The notes beneath the pieces were generated by a model. The model was not told where the DNA came from. It worked only from the letters and a program-made list of their open reading frames with translations, and searched no databases. DNA of 64,000 bases from Streptomyces carpinensis (GTDB taxonomy: Bacteria > Actinomycetota > Actinomycetes > Streptomycetales > Streptomycetaceae), in contig NZ_MUBM01000272.1 of NCBI RefSeq assembly GCF_002154505.1, positions 1 to 64,000 on the forward strand, given 5' to 3'. The position numbers were made by a program, and so were the translations under genes. Shown here piece after piece: positions 24,831 through 34,529 of the stretch (the stretch's first letter is position 1; the number at the start of each line of letters is the position of its first letter).

Positions 24831-26522
24831 TCACCTGACCGGCCGGCCGGAGGCCCGCGGTGCCCCGGGCAGCCGGGCTCCCGGCTTCTCCCGCGGGATC
24901 GGGCCGCCGTCCGACCCGACCACCTCGCGGTCACCGAGCGGCCGGTCCAGGTGGATCGTCCGCTGGTACTCCTTGGCGATCAGGATGCAGACCTTGTCCG
25001 GCCACCGGGTCTCGGTCACCGTGACGGTCACCCGGTCGGAGCTCTCCTCGGCCGACGCCTTGTAGTCGGCGCACACCCCGCCCTCGAAACGCACCGTCAG
25101 GTCGTCGCCGGCGGTGCTGTAGCCCGACACACGCACGTCCTGGGTCGTCGGGGCGGCGGCCGAACCGCTGGGCCGCGGCTCGGGCCGCCCGGACGGCGTG
25201 TCGGGCGAGGACAGGTACTTCGGGTCGACGGCCGGGTACGTCACCGTGAAACCGTCCTGCCCGGCCGTCGGCCGCACCTGGAACAGCCACGACGGCACCA
25301 GCGTCTGCCGCCCCTGCGAGGAGTGCGACGCCAGACCGAACACCGCCCGGTCGACGGTGAAGGCGTCCTGCCCGGTGGTCTTCCCGGAGGTCCCGCACGG
25401 CGCCTCCAGACGGTCCTTCAGCGGCACGGGACTGGCGCAGCCGCCGATGCCCATGCGGTGGTCGGTGCGCGGGGCCGCGTTCATCAGCTCCAGCGTCCTG
25501 CGCGCGCTCAGCACGGGATACGTCTCGCCCTTGTCCGGCGCCTTCAGCTGTCCGCTGCCGCCGACCACCTCGCCCTGCGGGCCGACGGTCAGCCCCGTCG
25601 TCCAGCCGTACGTCGGCAGCCCGCCGAACCCCGGATCGGCGTTGACGACCCGCTGGGCGCCCATGACCTGGCCCGCGTCCACCTTCGCGTCGTCCTGCCC
25701 CAGCGCCTTGAGCACCGGCGCCGCCGCCTTCTCGGCCGCCGCCACGCTCACCGGGTGGACGGTGGGGGCGGCCGGCTCGTGCGTGCACCGCAGTACGCCC
25801 TTGCAGTCGTCGGTGCCCGGCGCGTACCGGCTGAACGTCCAGGTCCCCGGCGCCTGCCGGTTCACCCGCAGCATCGGACCGGCCCCGTCCTTCCCGGTCC
25901 CCACCCGCCACGCCTGTGCGTCGGCCACCGGAGTGCCCTCGACGCCGAGCGCCTTGGCCAGGCGGGCCACCTCGTCCCGGGTGACCTCGCCCCGCGGCGC
26001 GTACACCGGCGCCGAGGCGGGTCCGTCGGGCAGCCGTCCGGCGCTGCGGTACGTGGCGCCGTAGGGGTTGGGCTCGCCGGGGGCGATCCCGTTGGTACCA
26101 CCGGTGCCGCCGGTATCACCCGTACGGCCGGAGGCGTAGTCGTCGAGGACGAGGGGCGGGGGAGTGCCGTGGCCGCGGGGGGCCGCCGAACCCGTACCTT
26201 CGCCGGAGCCGTCGTACGCGCTCGTGGCGAAATACGCTCCGCCACCGCCCACCAGCAGCACGGCCGCGGCGACCGACGCGGCCACCAGCGGCGACCGGCC
26301 CCGGCCGAACCGGCCGCCGCTGCCGCCGTCGTCGCCCTGGCCCCCGTCACCGCCCTCACCGCGGTCGTCGCTGCCGCCGCCGTCGCCACCGTCGCCGCCG
26401 GCGGCGCTCACCCGCACCTCGGGCTCCGGAGCCTGCCGCCGCCCGGTCGCCTCCTTCGCGGCACCCGCGGCCTCGGCCTCGGCGGCGGCCGCGTCGTCGT
26501 GGTCGGGTCGCTCGGTGTTCAC
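24831..26522 (-). CDS. Large single-pass membrane protein with extracytoplasmic domain
   Basis: A 563-residue protein of unknown function. The first ~75 residues are cytoplasmic, acidic and Gly/Asp/Ala-rich with repetitive GDGG runs. One transmembrane helix follows (SPLVAASVAAAVLLVGGG, about residues 77-95), and then an extracytoplasmic region of about 460 residues with four cysteines that could form disulfides (TDDCKGVLRC, GGCASP, APCGTS). The topology resembles membrane-anchored sensors and anti-sigma factors, but I see no anti-sigma zinc motif. The GTG at 26522 has AAGGAG about 9 nt upstream. Conserved in streptomycetes as far as I recall. Confidence 0.75.
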   Translation of the reverse strand: MNTERPDHDDAAAAEAEAAGAAKEATGRRQAPEPEVRVSAAGGDGGDGGGSDDRGEGGDGGQGDDGGSGGRFGRGRSPLVAASVAAAVLLVGGGGAYFATSAYDGSGEGTGSAAPRGHGTPPPLVLDDYASGRTGDTGGTGGTNGIAPGEPNPYGATYRSAGRLPDGPASAPVYAPRGEVTRDEVARLAKALGVEGTPVADAQAWRVGTGKDGAGPMLRVNRQAPGTWTFSRYAPGTDDCKGVLRCTHEPAAPTVHPVSVAAAEKAAAPVLKALGQDDAKVDAGQVMGAQRVVNADPGFGGLPTYGWTTGLTVGPQGEVVGGSGQLKAPDKGETYPVLSARRTLELMNAAPRTDHRMGIGGCASPVPLKDRLEAPCGTSGKTTGQDAFTVDRAVFGLASHSSQGRQTLVPSWLFQVRPTAGQDGFTVTYPAVDPKYLSSPDTPSGRPEPRPSGSAAAPTTQDVRVSGYSTAGDDLTVRFEGGVCADYKASAEESSDRVTVTVTETRWPDKVCILIAKEYQRTIHLDRPLGDREVVGSDGGPIPREKPGARLPGAPRASGRPVR

Positions 26523-26703
26523 CGCATCGCTCCTTCGGCCGCACACATGTCCCTGTGATCCTGACCCGGCCCTGACAAAGTGATCGGCCGGGAGGGTCGT
26601 ATCCCGCATCCCCTGTACGGGGGACAGCGATGGGACGCAGCGGGGGAGCGCACGGTTCCCCTCGGTTTTCTCCGGTGCCCTCGGTTCCCTCCGCGCGCCG
26701 GCT

Positions 26704-26916
26704 TCAGTCCCCGTAGTCCGACATCGCCTCCAGCAGGCGGGCGGAGGAGGCCGGCACATCCACCCCGTGGATACGGGACGGCGGCACCGGCCGCCGCGAG
26801 CCCCGGTCGGGAACCGCCCAGTGGGGGGCCATCCGGGCGCAGTCACCGCGCAGCGACGCCAGATCGCCCTCGGAGTCGGCCGCGACAGGGGCAGCATGGA
26901 GGTTGTGGTTCGTCAT
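26704..26916 (-). CDS. Conserved hypothetical 70-residue protein
   Basis: Small protein MTNHNLHAAPVAADSEGDLA... ending EAMSDYGD, without signal peptide or helices. No ribosome-binding site precedes ATG 26916, but TACGGT lies 6 nt upstream, so the mRNA may be leaderless. It diverges from the PfkB-type kinase gene and sits 180 bp upstream of the large membrane protein gene on the same strand. The interval between them holds no other gene, only a short CCCC-TGTAC-GGGG hairpin. Confidence 0.55.
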   Translation of the reverse strand: MTNHNLHAAPVAADSEGDLASLRGDCARMAPHWAVPDRGSRRPVPPSRIHGVDVPASSARLLEAMSDYGD

Positions 26917-27050
26917 GGCCGCACCGTAAGCACGGACGGGCCCGTCGAGACAGATCTACCATCGGGTAGTTTTGTCCGCTTCAGCGTCACCCGCCGATTG
27001 GGTAGCGTGAACTGTCAATCCCCCTCCTCGCTCCCAGGAGAGTCCACGCC

Positions 27051-28022
27051 GTGCGCATCGCAGTCACCGGCTCCATCGCCACCGACCACCTCATGACCTT
27101 CCCCGGCCGCTTCGCCGACCAGCTCGTCGCGGACCAGCTGCACACGGTCTCGCTCTCCTTCCTGGTCGACCAGCTGGACGTACGGCGCGGTGGGGTGGGC
27201 GCCAACATCGCCTTCGGCATGGGCCAGCTCGGCACCCGGCCGATCCTGGTGGGCGCCGCCGGCGCCGACTTCGGCGAGTACCGCGCCTGGCTGGACCGGC
27301 ACGGCGTCGACACCGCCTCCGTCCGCATCGCCGAGACGCTGCACACCGCCCGCTTCGTGTGCACCACCGACGCCGACCACAACCAGATCGGCTCCTTCTA
27401 CACCGGCGCGATGAGCGAGGCCCGGCTCATCGAGCTGAAGACGGTCGCCGACCGCGTCGGCGGCCTGGACCTGGTGCTCATCGGCGCCGACGACCCGGAG
27501 GCGATGCTCCGGCACACCGAGGAGTGCCGTACGCGGTCCATCCCGTTCGCCGCCGACTTCTCCCAGCAGATCGCCCGGATGGACGGTGACGAGATCCGGA
27601 TACTGCTGGACGGCGCGACGTACCTGTTCTCCAACGAGTACGAGAAGGGCCTCATCGAGACCAAGACCGGCTGGAGCGACGCCGAGATCCTCGGCCGGGT
27701 CGGCCACCGGGTGACCACCCTCGGCTCACGCGGCGTGCGCATCGAACGCGCCGGCGAGGACCCGATCGAGGTCGGCTGCCCGGACGAGGAGCGCAAGGCC
27801 GACCCGACCGGCGTGGGCGACGCCTTCCGCGCCGGCTTCCTCTCCGGCCTGGCCTGGGGCGTCTCCCTCGAGCGCGCCGCCCAGGTCGGCTGCATGCTGG
27901 CCACCCTGGTCATCGAGACCGTCGGCACCCAGGAGTACCAGCTGCGCCGCGCCCACTTCATGGAGCGCTTCACCAAGGCGTACGGGGACGACGCCGCGCA
28001 GGAGGTCCGCGCGCACGTCTGA
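27051..28022 (+). CDS. PfkB-family sugar/nucleoside kinase
   Basis: Ribokinase-fold kinase of 323 residues that phosphorylates a sugar or nucleoside (adenosine-kinase-like members are common in actinobacteria). The N-terminal signature RGGVGANIAFGMGQLG and the C-terminal catalytic signature DPTGVGDAFRAGF are present. The start MRIAVTGSIATDHLMTFPGRF resembles actinobacterial adenosine kinases. Substrate cannot be decided from sequence alone. GTG 27051 has CAGGAGAG 8 nt upstream. The 134-bp divergent region upstream contains a CTACC-ATCG-GGTAG hairpin/palindrome. Confidence 0.88.
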   Translation: MRIAVTGSIATDHLMTFPGRFADQLVADQLHTVSLSFLVDQLDVRRGGVGANIAFGMGQLGTRPILVGAAGADFGEYRAWLDRHGVDTASVRIAETLHTARFVCTTDADHNQIGSFYTGAMSEARLIELKTVADRVGGLDLVLIGADDPEAMLRHTEECRTRSIPFAADFSQQIARMDGDEIRILLDGATYLFSNEYEKGLIETKTGWSDAEILGRVGHRVTTLGSRGVRIERAGEDPIEVGCPDEERKADPTGVGDAFRAGFLSGLAWGVSLERAAQVGCMLATLVIETVGTQEYQLRRAHFMERFTKAYGDDAAQEVRAHV

Positions 28023-28168
28023 TCGTTCGTTGGACCACGGGGCGCGCCCCCTCGGCTCTCCCGCGGCCGGTGCGTGAGGATGCGCGTCCCGGGGTGGCCC
28101 TTGCCCGGACAGTGAGCCCTTCACCGGGCCGGGGAGCAAGGGCGCCCCGGCCGCCTGCGCGGGACGCC

Positions 28169-29545
28169 TCAGGAGATCCGGCGGACGACGTACGCCGTAC
28201 CGGTCTCCGCCGGCTCCTCGCCGACGTACTCCTGCTCCCGCATCGCGCACCAGGCCGGGATGTCCAGGCGGGCCGCCTCGTCGTCCGACAGCACGCGGAC
28301 CGTGCCGCCGACGGGCACGTCCCCGATGACCTTCGCCAGCTCGATCACCGGGATCGGGCAGCGCTTGCCCAGCGCGTCCAGGAGCAGTTCCTCGGTGCGC
28401 GCGGCCGTCCGCGGAGCCGGGGCGCCCAGCTTCTCCCGCACTCCGGCCACCGCGCCCGGCAGCACCGCCAGGAACCGCTCCACGTCCTCCTCCGCCGTCC
28501 CGGGCGGCAGCGACACCCGCACATTGCCCTCGCTCAGCACCCCCATCGCCTTCAGCACATGACTCGGGGTCAGCGTGCTGCTCGTGCAGGAGGAGCCGGA
28601 CGAGACCGAGAAGCCCTCGCGGTCCAGCTCGTGCAGCAGTGTCTCCCCGTCGACATAGAGACAGGAGAAGGTGACGATCCCCGGCAGCCGGTGGACCGGA
28701 TCACCGACCACCTCCACGTCCGGCACCAGCCGCGGCACCCGGGCCCGGATCCGCTCCGTCAGCTCCCGCAGCCGCACGGCCTCCGCCGCCGCCTCGGCCC
28801 GCACCGCCCGCAGCGAGGCGGCGGCGGCCACGATCGCCGGGATGTTCTCGAACCCGGCCGCCCGGCCCGACTCCCTCTCGTCCACCGGCCCCCGGACCGC
28901 GAACCGCACCCCCTTGCGCACCACGAGCAGCCCGGCCCCCGACGGACCGCCCCACTTGTGGGCGCTCGCCGCCAACAGCGACCAGTCCCCGTCCACCGGG
29001 CCCCAGCCCAGCGACTGCGCCGCGTCCACCAGCAGCGGCACACCCGCCGCCCGGCACACCTCGGCCACCTCGGCCACCGGCTGCTCGGTGCCCACCTCGT
29101 GGTTGGCCGACTGCAGACAGGCCAGGGCCGTGTCCGGGCGCAGCGCCTGCCCGAACGACGCCGCGGCCACCCTGCCCGCCCGGTCGACCGGGACCTGGGT
29201 GACCGTCCCGCCCTCCGCCTCGTGCGCCTCGGCCGAGTGGAGCACCGAGGAGTGTTCGACCGCTGACACGATCAGGTGGCGTCCGGCGCGCCTGCGGCCC
29301 GCCAGCGCCCCCGCGATGCCGGTGTGCACGGCACGGGTGCCGGAGGAGGTGAAGCTCAGCTCGTCGGGCCGGCACCCCACCGCCTCCGCGGCCGCCTCCC
29401 GCGCCGCGTCCAGCAGCAACCGCGCCCGCCTGCCCTCCTTGTAAAGACGTGCGGGATCGGCCCACCCCTCGCTGAGGGAGGCCTGGAGGGCCTGCTGGGC
29501 CACGGGGTGAAGGGGAGCCGCGGAAGCGGCGTCGAAGTAAGCCAC
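28169..29545 (-). CDS. Cysteine desulfurase fused to a C-terminal TusA (SirA) domain
   Basis: A 458-residue fusion. Residues 1-375 are a class-V PLP enzyme with substrate/cofactor motifs SANHEVGTEQP, LLVDAAQS and Schiff-base Lys197 (SAHKWGG), and the mobile-loop catalytic cysteine in SSGSSCTSS. Residues ~385-458 are a TusA-like sulfur carrier with its acceptor cysteine in the CPxP motif GKRCPIPVIELAK. The fusion joins sulfur abstraction to the first relay acceptor, as in tRNA thiolation or other sulfur-transfer routes. GTG 29545 begins MAYFDAASAAPLHP, typical of the family. It is convergent with the kinase gene, with an imperfect hairpin at 28090-28149 between them. Confidence 0.92.
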   Translation of the reverse strand: MAYFDAASAAPLHPVAQQALQASLSEGWADPARLYKEGRRARLLLDAAREAAAEAVGCRPDELSFTSSGTRAVHTGIAGALAGRRRAGRHLIVSAVEHSSVLHSAEAHEAEGGTVTQVPVDRAGRVAAASFGQALRPDTALACLQSANHEVGTEQPVAEVAEVCRAAGVPLLVDAAQSLGWGPVDGDWSLLAASAHKWGGPSGAGLLVVRKGVRFAVRGPVDERESGRAAGFENIPAIVAAAASLRAVRAEAAAEAVRLRELTERIRARVPRLVPDVEVVGDPVHRLPGIVTFSCLYVDGETLLHELDREGFSVSSGSSCTSSTLTPSHVLKAMGVLSEGNVRVSLPPGTAEEDVERFLAVLPGAVAGVREKLGAPAPRTAARTEELLLDALGKRCPIPVIELAKVIGDVPVGGTVRVLSDDEAARLDIPAWCAMREQEYVGEEPAETGTAYVVRRIS

Positions 29546-29908
29546 GCCTCAACGCTAAGCGCCCGCAGGTGCGGGGGACAGTTCTGATGTGCGGCTTCGC
29601 CGCGTGCGCGGGGGAGGCCACGGCACACCCGTACCCGTCACAGGGCACACCGGCACCCGTCATAAAAGGTGCAATCCCGAGCTACTGGGCGCCTCGACTC
29701 CCACTCACATACCAGGCGAGCAGGGGGCTTCCCACCCCTTCGGGGTGACCCGCGGCGCGTATGCCACCCTCCCCGTGAACCGCCGGAAGGCGTCCAGTAG
29801 GGTTTGGTCCGCATAAACATCCAAACCCCTGCCCGACGCAGGGCGGCGACCGACCAGCGAGAAGGCCGCAGCCGAACAGCGCGGGCGAGACTCTCGGGAA
29901 GGCGCTAC
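29546..29908. other. Promoter/leader region of the cytochrome oxidase operon
   Basis: 363 bp without a supportable gene. It separates the cysteine desulfurase gene from ctaC. A CACCCC-TTC-GGGGTG hairpin lies at 29733-29747 and a TAGGGT -10-like box at about 29799, roughly 105 bp upstream of ctaC. I searched by eye for the Rex operator pattern (TGTGA-N8-TCACA) and did not find it. Confidence 0.5.
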
Positions 29909-30868
29909 GTGAGTCCCAACGGCTCCGACCGCTCGCCGCGGCGCCCGATGCGGCGGAAGCTGCTGCAGGCACTGACTGCGGGCCTGGTCCTGGCGACCGC
30001 AACCGGTTGCACATACAAGGACTTCCCCCGACTGGGTATGCCCACCCCGGCCTCGGAAGAGGCTCCGCGGATCCTCTCCCTGTGGCAGGGCTCCTGGGCG
30101 GCCGCGTTGGTCGTCGGCTGCCTGGTGTGGGGTCTGATCCTGTGGAGCGCCATGTTCCACCGGCGCAGCCGTACCAAGGTCGAGGTACCTCCGCAGACCC
30201 GGTACAACATGCCCATCGAGGCCCTGTACACGGTGGTCCCGCTCCTCATCGTCTCGGTGCTCTTCTACTTCACGGCCCGCGACGAGTCGAAGCTCCTCGA
30301 CGAGTCCAAGAAGCCTGACATCACGGTCAACGTGGTCGGCTTCCAGTGGAGCTGGGCCTTCAACTACGTCCAGCCGGTCGCCGGTTCCACGGGTGACGCG
30401 AAGACGGACAAGAACCTGGCGGCCATTCCGGACCGGTTCAAGAACGACTTCCCGGCGAACGCCGGCGGCGTCTACGACTTCGGCACGCCGGGCACGCGGA
30501 ACCCGCAGAACGGCAACCCGGGTCCGACCCTGTGGCTGCCCAAGGGCAAGACCGTCCGCTTCATCCTCACCTCGCGCGACGTCATCCACTCCTTCTGGGT
30601 GCTGCCGTTCCTGATGAAGCAGGACGTCATCCCGGGCCACACCAACTCCTTCCAGGTGACCCCCAACATGGAGGGCACCTTCCGGGGCAAGTGCGCCGAG
30701 CTCTGCGGCCAGGACCACTCCCGGATGCTGTTCAACGTGAAGGTCGTCTCTCCCGACCGCTACGAGCAGCACCTCAAGGACCTCGCTAAGAAGGGGCAGA
30801 CCGGTTACGTTCCCGCCGGCATCGCGCAGACGAGCCACGAGAAGAACCGGGAGACGAACAACCTGTGA
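29909..30868 (+). CDS. ctaC: Cytochrome c oxidase subunit II
   Basis: CuA-bearing subunit of the aa3 oxidase; it accepts electrons from the cytochrome bcc complex. The 319-residue product has a lipoprotein-like signal (TATGC), two transmembrane helices (about residues 55-80 and 95-120), and the cupredoxin domain with the CuA ligand set in [12 protein letters not shown] plus the upstream HSFW. GTG 29909 is preferred because GGAAGG lies 6 nt upstream; the frame stays open further 5'. Its stop overlaps the ctaD start (GTGA). First gene of the ctaC-ctaD-ctaF operon. Confidence 0.95.
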   Translation: MSPNGSDRSPRRPMRRKLLQALTAGLVLATATGCTYKDFPRLGMPTPASEEAPRILSLWQGSWAAALVVGCLVWGLILWSAMFHRRSRTKVEVPPQTRYNMPIEALYTVVPLLIVSVLFYFTARDESKLLDESKKPDITVNVVGFQWSWAFNYVQPVAGSTGDAKTDKNLAAIPDRFKNDFPANAGGVYDFGTPGTRNPQNGNPGPTLWLPKGKTVRFILTSRDVIHSFWVLPFLMKQDVIPGHTNSFQVTPNMEGTFRGKCAELCGQDHSRMLFNVKVVSPDRYEQHLKDLAKKGQTGYVPAGIAQTSHEKNRETNNL

Positions 30869-32610
30869 GCATCCTCAACGAACCTCAGGGTGCCGCGGCG
30901 GCTGAGGGCTCTTACGAGAGCGAGCTGCCGGTCCGGCGCAAGCAACCCGGTAACGTCGTGGTGAAGTGGATGACGACCACTGACCACAAGACCATCGGCA
31001 CGCTGTATCTGGCGACGTCGTTCGCGTTCTTCTGCATCGGCGGCGTGATGGCGCTCTTCATGCGCGCCGAGCTGGCCCGTCCGGGCCTGCAGATCATGTC
31101 GAACGAGCAGTTCAACCAGGCGTTCACGATGCACGGCACGATCATGCTCCTGATGTTCGCGACGCCGCTGTTCGCGGGCTTCACGAACTGGATCATGCCG
31201 CTGCAGATCGGCGCTCCGGACGTGGCCTTCCCGCGGCTGAACATGTTCGCCTACTGGCTGTACCTGTTCGGCTCGCTCGTCGCGGTGGCCGGCTTCCTCA
31301 CCCCGCAGGGTGCGGCCGACTTCGGCTGGTTCGCCTACGCCCCGCTGTCCGACGCGGTGCACTCGCCGGGTGTCGGCGGCGACATGTGGATCATGGGTCT
31401 GGCCTTCTCCGGCTTCGGCACGATCCTCGGCTCGGTCAACTTCATCACCACGATCATCTGCATGCGCGCGCCGGGCATGACCATGTTCCGGATGCCGATC
31501 TTCACCTGGAACGTGCTGCTGACCGCGGTGCTGGTCCTGCTCGCCTTCCCGGTGCTGGCCGCGGCCCTGTTCGCGCTGGAGGCCGACCGCAAGTTCGGCG
31601 CCCACGTCTTCGACGCCACCAACGGCGGAGCCCTGTTGTGGCAACACCTCTTCTGGTTCTTCGGCCATCCCGAGGTGTACATCATCGCGCTGCCGTTCTT
31701 CGGCATCATCAGTGAGGTCATCCCGGTCTTCTCCCGCAAGCCGATGTTCGGCTACATGGGTCTGATCGGCGCGACCATCGCCATCGCGGGTCTGTCCGTG
31801 ACCGTGTGGGCCCACCACATGTACGTCACCGGTGGTGTGCTGCTGCCGTTCTTCTCCTTCATGACCTTCCTGATCGCGGTCCCGACCGGTGTGAAGTTCT
31901 TCAACTGGATCGGCACCATGTGGAAGGGCTCGCTGTCCTTCGAGACGCCGATGCTGTGGGCGACCGGCTTCCTGATCACCTTCACCTTCGGTGGTCTGAC
32001 CGGCGTCATCCTGGCCTCGCCGCCGCTGGACTTCCACATCTCCGACAGCTACTTCGTGGTGGCGCACTTCCACTACGTCGTCTTCGGCACCGTCGTCTTC
32101 GCGATGTTCTCCGGCTTCCACTTCTGGTGGCCGAAGTTCACCGGCAAGATGCTCGACGAGCGTCTGGGCAAGATGACCTTCTGGATGCTGTTCATCGGCT
32201 TCCACGGCACCTTCCTCATCCAGCACTGGCTGGGCGTGGAAGGCATGCCGCGCCGGTACGCCGACTACCTGGCGGCCGACGGCTTCACCGCCCTGAACAC
32301 GATCTCGACGATCTTCTCCTTCCTGCTCGGCCTGTCGATCCTGCCGTTCTTCTACAACGTCTGGAAGACGGCCAAGTACGGCAAGCCGGTCGGCGTCGAC
32401 GACCCCTGGGGGTACGGCCGTTCGCTGGAGTGGGCGACCTCCTGCCCGCCGCCGCGGCACAACTTCCTCACCCTGCCGCGGATCCGCAGCGAATCCCCGG
32501 CGTTCGACCTGCACCACCCGGAGATCGCCGCGCTCGACCAGCTCGAGAACGCAGGGCACGGGGCCTCCGCGAACGCAGCCCTCGCTGGCGGCAAGGAGGC
32601 CGGCAAGTGA
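30865..32610 (+). CDS. ctaD: Cytochrome c oxidase subunit I
   Basis: Catalytic heme-copper subunit of 581 residues with 12 predicted helices. The ligands are visible: heme a His in TMHGTIMLL, CuB His and cross-linked Tyr in [10 protein letters not shown], the HH pair in VWAHHMY, and heme a3/a His in AHFHYVVFG. It reduces O2 to water and pumps protons. The GTG start overlaps the ctaC stop, and its own stop overlaps the ctaF start, so all three are tightly coupled. Confidence 0.97.
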   Translation: MSILNEPQGAAAAEGSYESELPVRRKQPGNVVVKWMTTTDHKTIGTLYLATSFAFFCIGGVMALFMRAELARPGLQIMSNEQFNQAFTMHGTIMLLMFATPLFAGFTNWIMPLQIGAPDVAFPRLNMFAYWLYLFGSLVAVAGFLTPQGAADFGWFAYAPLSDAVHSPGVGGDMWIMGLAFSGFGTILGSVNFITTIICMRAPGMTMFRMPIFTWNVLLTAVLVLLAFPVLAAALFALEADRKFGAHVFDATNGGALLWQHLFWFFGHPEVYIIALPFFGIISEVIPVFSRKPMFGYMGLIGATIAIAGLSVTVWAHHMYVTGGVLLPFFSFMTFLIAVPTGVKFFNWIGTMWKGSLSFETPMLWATGFLITFTFGGLTGVILASPPLDFHISDSYFVVAHFHYVVFGTVVFAMFSGFHFWWPKFTGKMLDERLGKMTFWMLFIGFHGTFLIQHWLGVEGMPRRYADYLAADGFTALNTISTIFSFLLGLSILPFFYNVWKTAKYGKPVGVDDPWGYGRSLEWATSCPPPRHNFLTLPRIRSESPAFDLHHPEIAALDQLENAGHGASANAALAGGKEAGK

Positions 32611-33005
32611 AGATCCAGGGCAAGATGTTCATGTGGCTGAGCATCTTCTTCCTCATCATGGCGATCGTCTATGGTGTGTGGTCGAAGGAGCCGGCCGGTA
32701 CCACAGCCCTCTTCCTGGCCTTCGGCCTGAGCATCATGGTCGGCTTCTACCTCGGCTTCACGGCCAGGCGGGTCGACGCGGGCGCCCAGGACAACAAGGA
32801 GGCGGACGTCGCGGACGACGCCGGCGAGCTGGGCTTCTTCAGCCCGCACAGCTGGCAGCCGCTCGCCCTCGGCGCCGGTGGCGCACTGGCCTTCCTGGGC
32901 GTCGCCCTCGGCTGGTGGCTGCTGTACTTCGGCTTGCCGCTCATCCTCATCGGCCTCTGGGGCTGGGTCTTCGAGTACTACCGCGGTGAGAACCGCACCC
33001 AGTAA
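32607..33005 (+). CDS. ctaF: Cytochrome c oxidase subunit IV (actinobacterial)
   Basis: Small four-helix membrane subunit of 132 residues specific to actinobacterial aa3 oxidases. It begins [19 protein letters not shown], has an acidic cytoplasmic-type loop ([15 protein letters not shown]) and ends with [16 protein letters not shown] 32607 overlaps the ctaD stop. A strong terminator follows 19 bp after its stop. Confidence 0.93.
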   Translation: MKIQGKMFMWLSIFFLIMAIVYGVWSKEPAGTTALFLAFGLSIMVGFYLGFTARRVDAGAQDNKEADVADDAGELGFFSPHSWQPLALGAGGALAFLGVALGWWLLYFGLPLILIGLWGWVFEYYRGENRTQ

Positions 33006-33024
33006 CACACGCTGAACCAACCGG

Positions 33025-33060
33025 GGAACCCGGACCCTCCTGACGGAGGGTCCGGGTTCC
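33025..33060 (+). terminator. Rho-independent terminator of ctaCDF
   Basis: Perfect 16-bp stem (GGAACCCGGACCCTCC) with a TGAC loop, followed by TTCTTTT: the clearest intrinsic terminator in the window. Confidence 0.95.
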
Positions 33061-33147
33061 TTCTTTTGCCCGAACGACGCCCTCGTACATTCCCCCGTAC
33101 GGACTACCCACCGTGCCGGAGTTGACGGAGCTACTTAGCGTGAGGTC

Positions 33148-34413
33148 ATGAGCACCACCACTCCGCGCACCCGCGCCGTCTTCAGCTTCACCCTTCTGGT
33201 GGCCGCCCTCGGCTCGGGCGTCACCGCCTGTTCCTCGGGCGGCAACCCACTGGCCGCCGATCCCTACGACGCGGCGGACCAGATCTCCTTCAGCGCCCCC
33301 ACGGACCCCGGGAAGAAGGCCGACCCGGACAAGCCTCTGGTGGTCACGGCAGAGGGCTCCGACGGGCGCATCACGGACGTCACGGCGGTGGACAGCAAGG
33401 GCCGCCACGTCTCAGGGGAACTGGCCGCCGACGGCAGCCGCTGGCACAGCACCTCACCGCTGGCCGCGGACGCCCACTACACGGTCTCGGTGAGCACGGA
33501 GGACGACGACGGCGCACCCGGCCGCAAGGTCCTCACCTTCGACACCAGCAAGCCCACCTCCCAGAAGCGCCTGAACGTCACTTTCGGGCCGCAGGCGGGC
33601 ACCTACGGCGTCGGTCAGCCCATCACCGCCGACCTGGACCAGCCCGTCCACGACAAGGCCCAGCGCGTCATCGTCGAGCGGGGCCTCCAGGTGAACTCCA
33701 CGCCCTCCGTGCAGGGCTCCTGGTACTGGGTGGACGACAAGCACCTGCACTACCGGCCCAAGGACTACTGGCCGGCCCACACCACCATCGAGGTGCACAG
33801 CAACCTGGAGAACATCCGCATCAGCGACCGGATGTACGGGGGCGCCACCAAACCCCTGACCCTCACCATCGGCGACCGCATCGTCGCCGTCACGGACGCC
33901 GCCGCGCACCAGCTGACGTACTACAAGAACGACGAGAAGGTCAAGCAGATGCCGGTCACCACCGGCAAGCCGGGCTTCGACACCCGCAACGGCATCAAGG
34001 TCGTGCTGGCAAAGCAGTCCAGCGTGCGGATGAAGAGCTCCACCGTCGGCATCGCCGCGGGCTCCAGCGACTCCTACGACCTGACCGTCTACTGGGCCAC
34101 CCGGGTGACCTGGAGCGGCGAATACGTCCACGCCGCCCCCTGGTCCGTGGGCTCACAGGGCGTCGCGAACGTCAGCCACGGCTGCACCGGTATGAGCAAC
34201 GCCAACGCCCAGTGGTTCTTCAACAACGTCCACGAGGGTGACATCGTCCAGGTCGTCAACTCCAAGGGCGACCCGATGGAAGTCTTCAACAACGGCTTCG
34301 GCGACTGGAACATGCCCTGGACGAAGTGGGTCCTGGGCAGCGCGCTCAGCTCCGGCAACGGGGGCACGAGCCCCCAGACGGACACGACGAGGCTGCGCCC
34401 GCAGACCCTGTGA
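33148..34413 (+). CDS. L,D-transpeptidase lipoprotein (YkuD) with Ig-like domains
   Basis: Secreted peptidoglycan cross-linking enzyme of 421 residues that makes 3-3 links between meso- or LL-diaminopimelate stems. A signal peptide ends in VTACSS (lipobox cysteine near residue 28). Two bacterial Ig-like domains follow, then the YkuD catalytic domain from about residue 245, with the active-site motif Ser343-His-Gly-Cys346 and the upstream catalytic His in YVHAAPWS. TAGCGT at 33136-33141 lies only 6 nt before ATG 33148, so the message may be leaderless. It separates ctaCDF from ctaE-qcrCAB. Confidence 0.93.
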   Translation: MSTTTPRTRAVFSFTLLVAALGSGVTACSSGGNPLAADPYDAADQISFSAPTDPGKKADPDKPLVVTAEGSDGRITDVTAVDSKGRHVSGELAADGSRWHSTSPLAADAHYTVSVSTEDDDGAPGRKVLTFDTSKPTSQKRLNVTFGPQAGTYGVGQPITADLDQPVHDKAQRVIVERGLQVNSTPSVQGSWYWVDDKHLHYRPKDYWPAHTTIEVHSNLENIRISDRMYGGATKPLTLTIGDRIVAVTDAAAHQLTYYKNDEKVKQMPVTTGKPGFDTRNGIKVVLAKQSSVRMKSSTVGIAAGSSDSYDLTVYWATRVTWSGEYVHAAPWSVGSQGVANVSHGCTGMSNANAQWFFNNVHEGDIVQVVNSKGDPMEVFNNGFGDWNMPWTKWVLGSALSSGNGGTSPQTDTTRLRPQTL

Positions 34414-34458
34414 GGCACGTGAGCGAAGCGGAGCGCGGCGAACGGCGCGCCCTGCCAC

Positions 34459-34492
34459 GGACGGCCCGCAGGCTCAGCAGCACGGGCCGTCC
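34459..34492 (+). terminator. Terminator of the L,D-transpeptidase gene
   Basis: A 10-bp perfect stem (GGACGGCCCG / CGGGCCGTCC) with a 14-nt loop lies 46 bp after the stop codon, before the convergent receiver-only gene. No T-run follows. Confidence 0.6.
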
Positions 34493-34529
34493 GACTCCCC
34501 TGGGGCCTTCCTGACCCGAACGAGAGGCC

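Noticed and set aside
28090-28149. Terminator between the PfkB-type kinase and cysteine desulfurase genes
   Set aside because: The arms (CGGGGTGGCCCTTGC and GCAAGGGCGCCCCG) pair only with a bulge and a ~31-nt loop and no T-run; too weak to list as a terminator, though termination must occur in this interval.
29546-29908. Rex operator upstream of ctaC
   Set aside because: No TGTGA-N8-TCACA-type site was found by eye; the only clear symmetry is a small CACCCC/GGGGTG hairpin.
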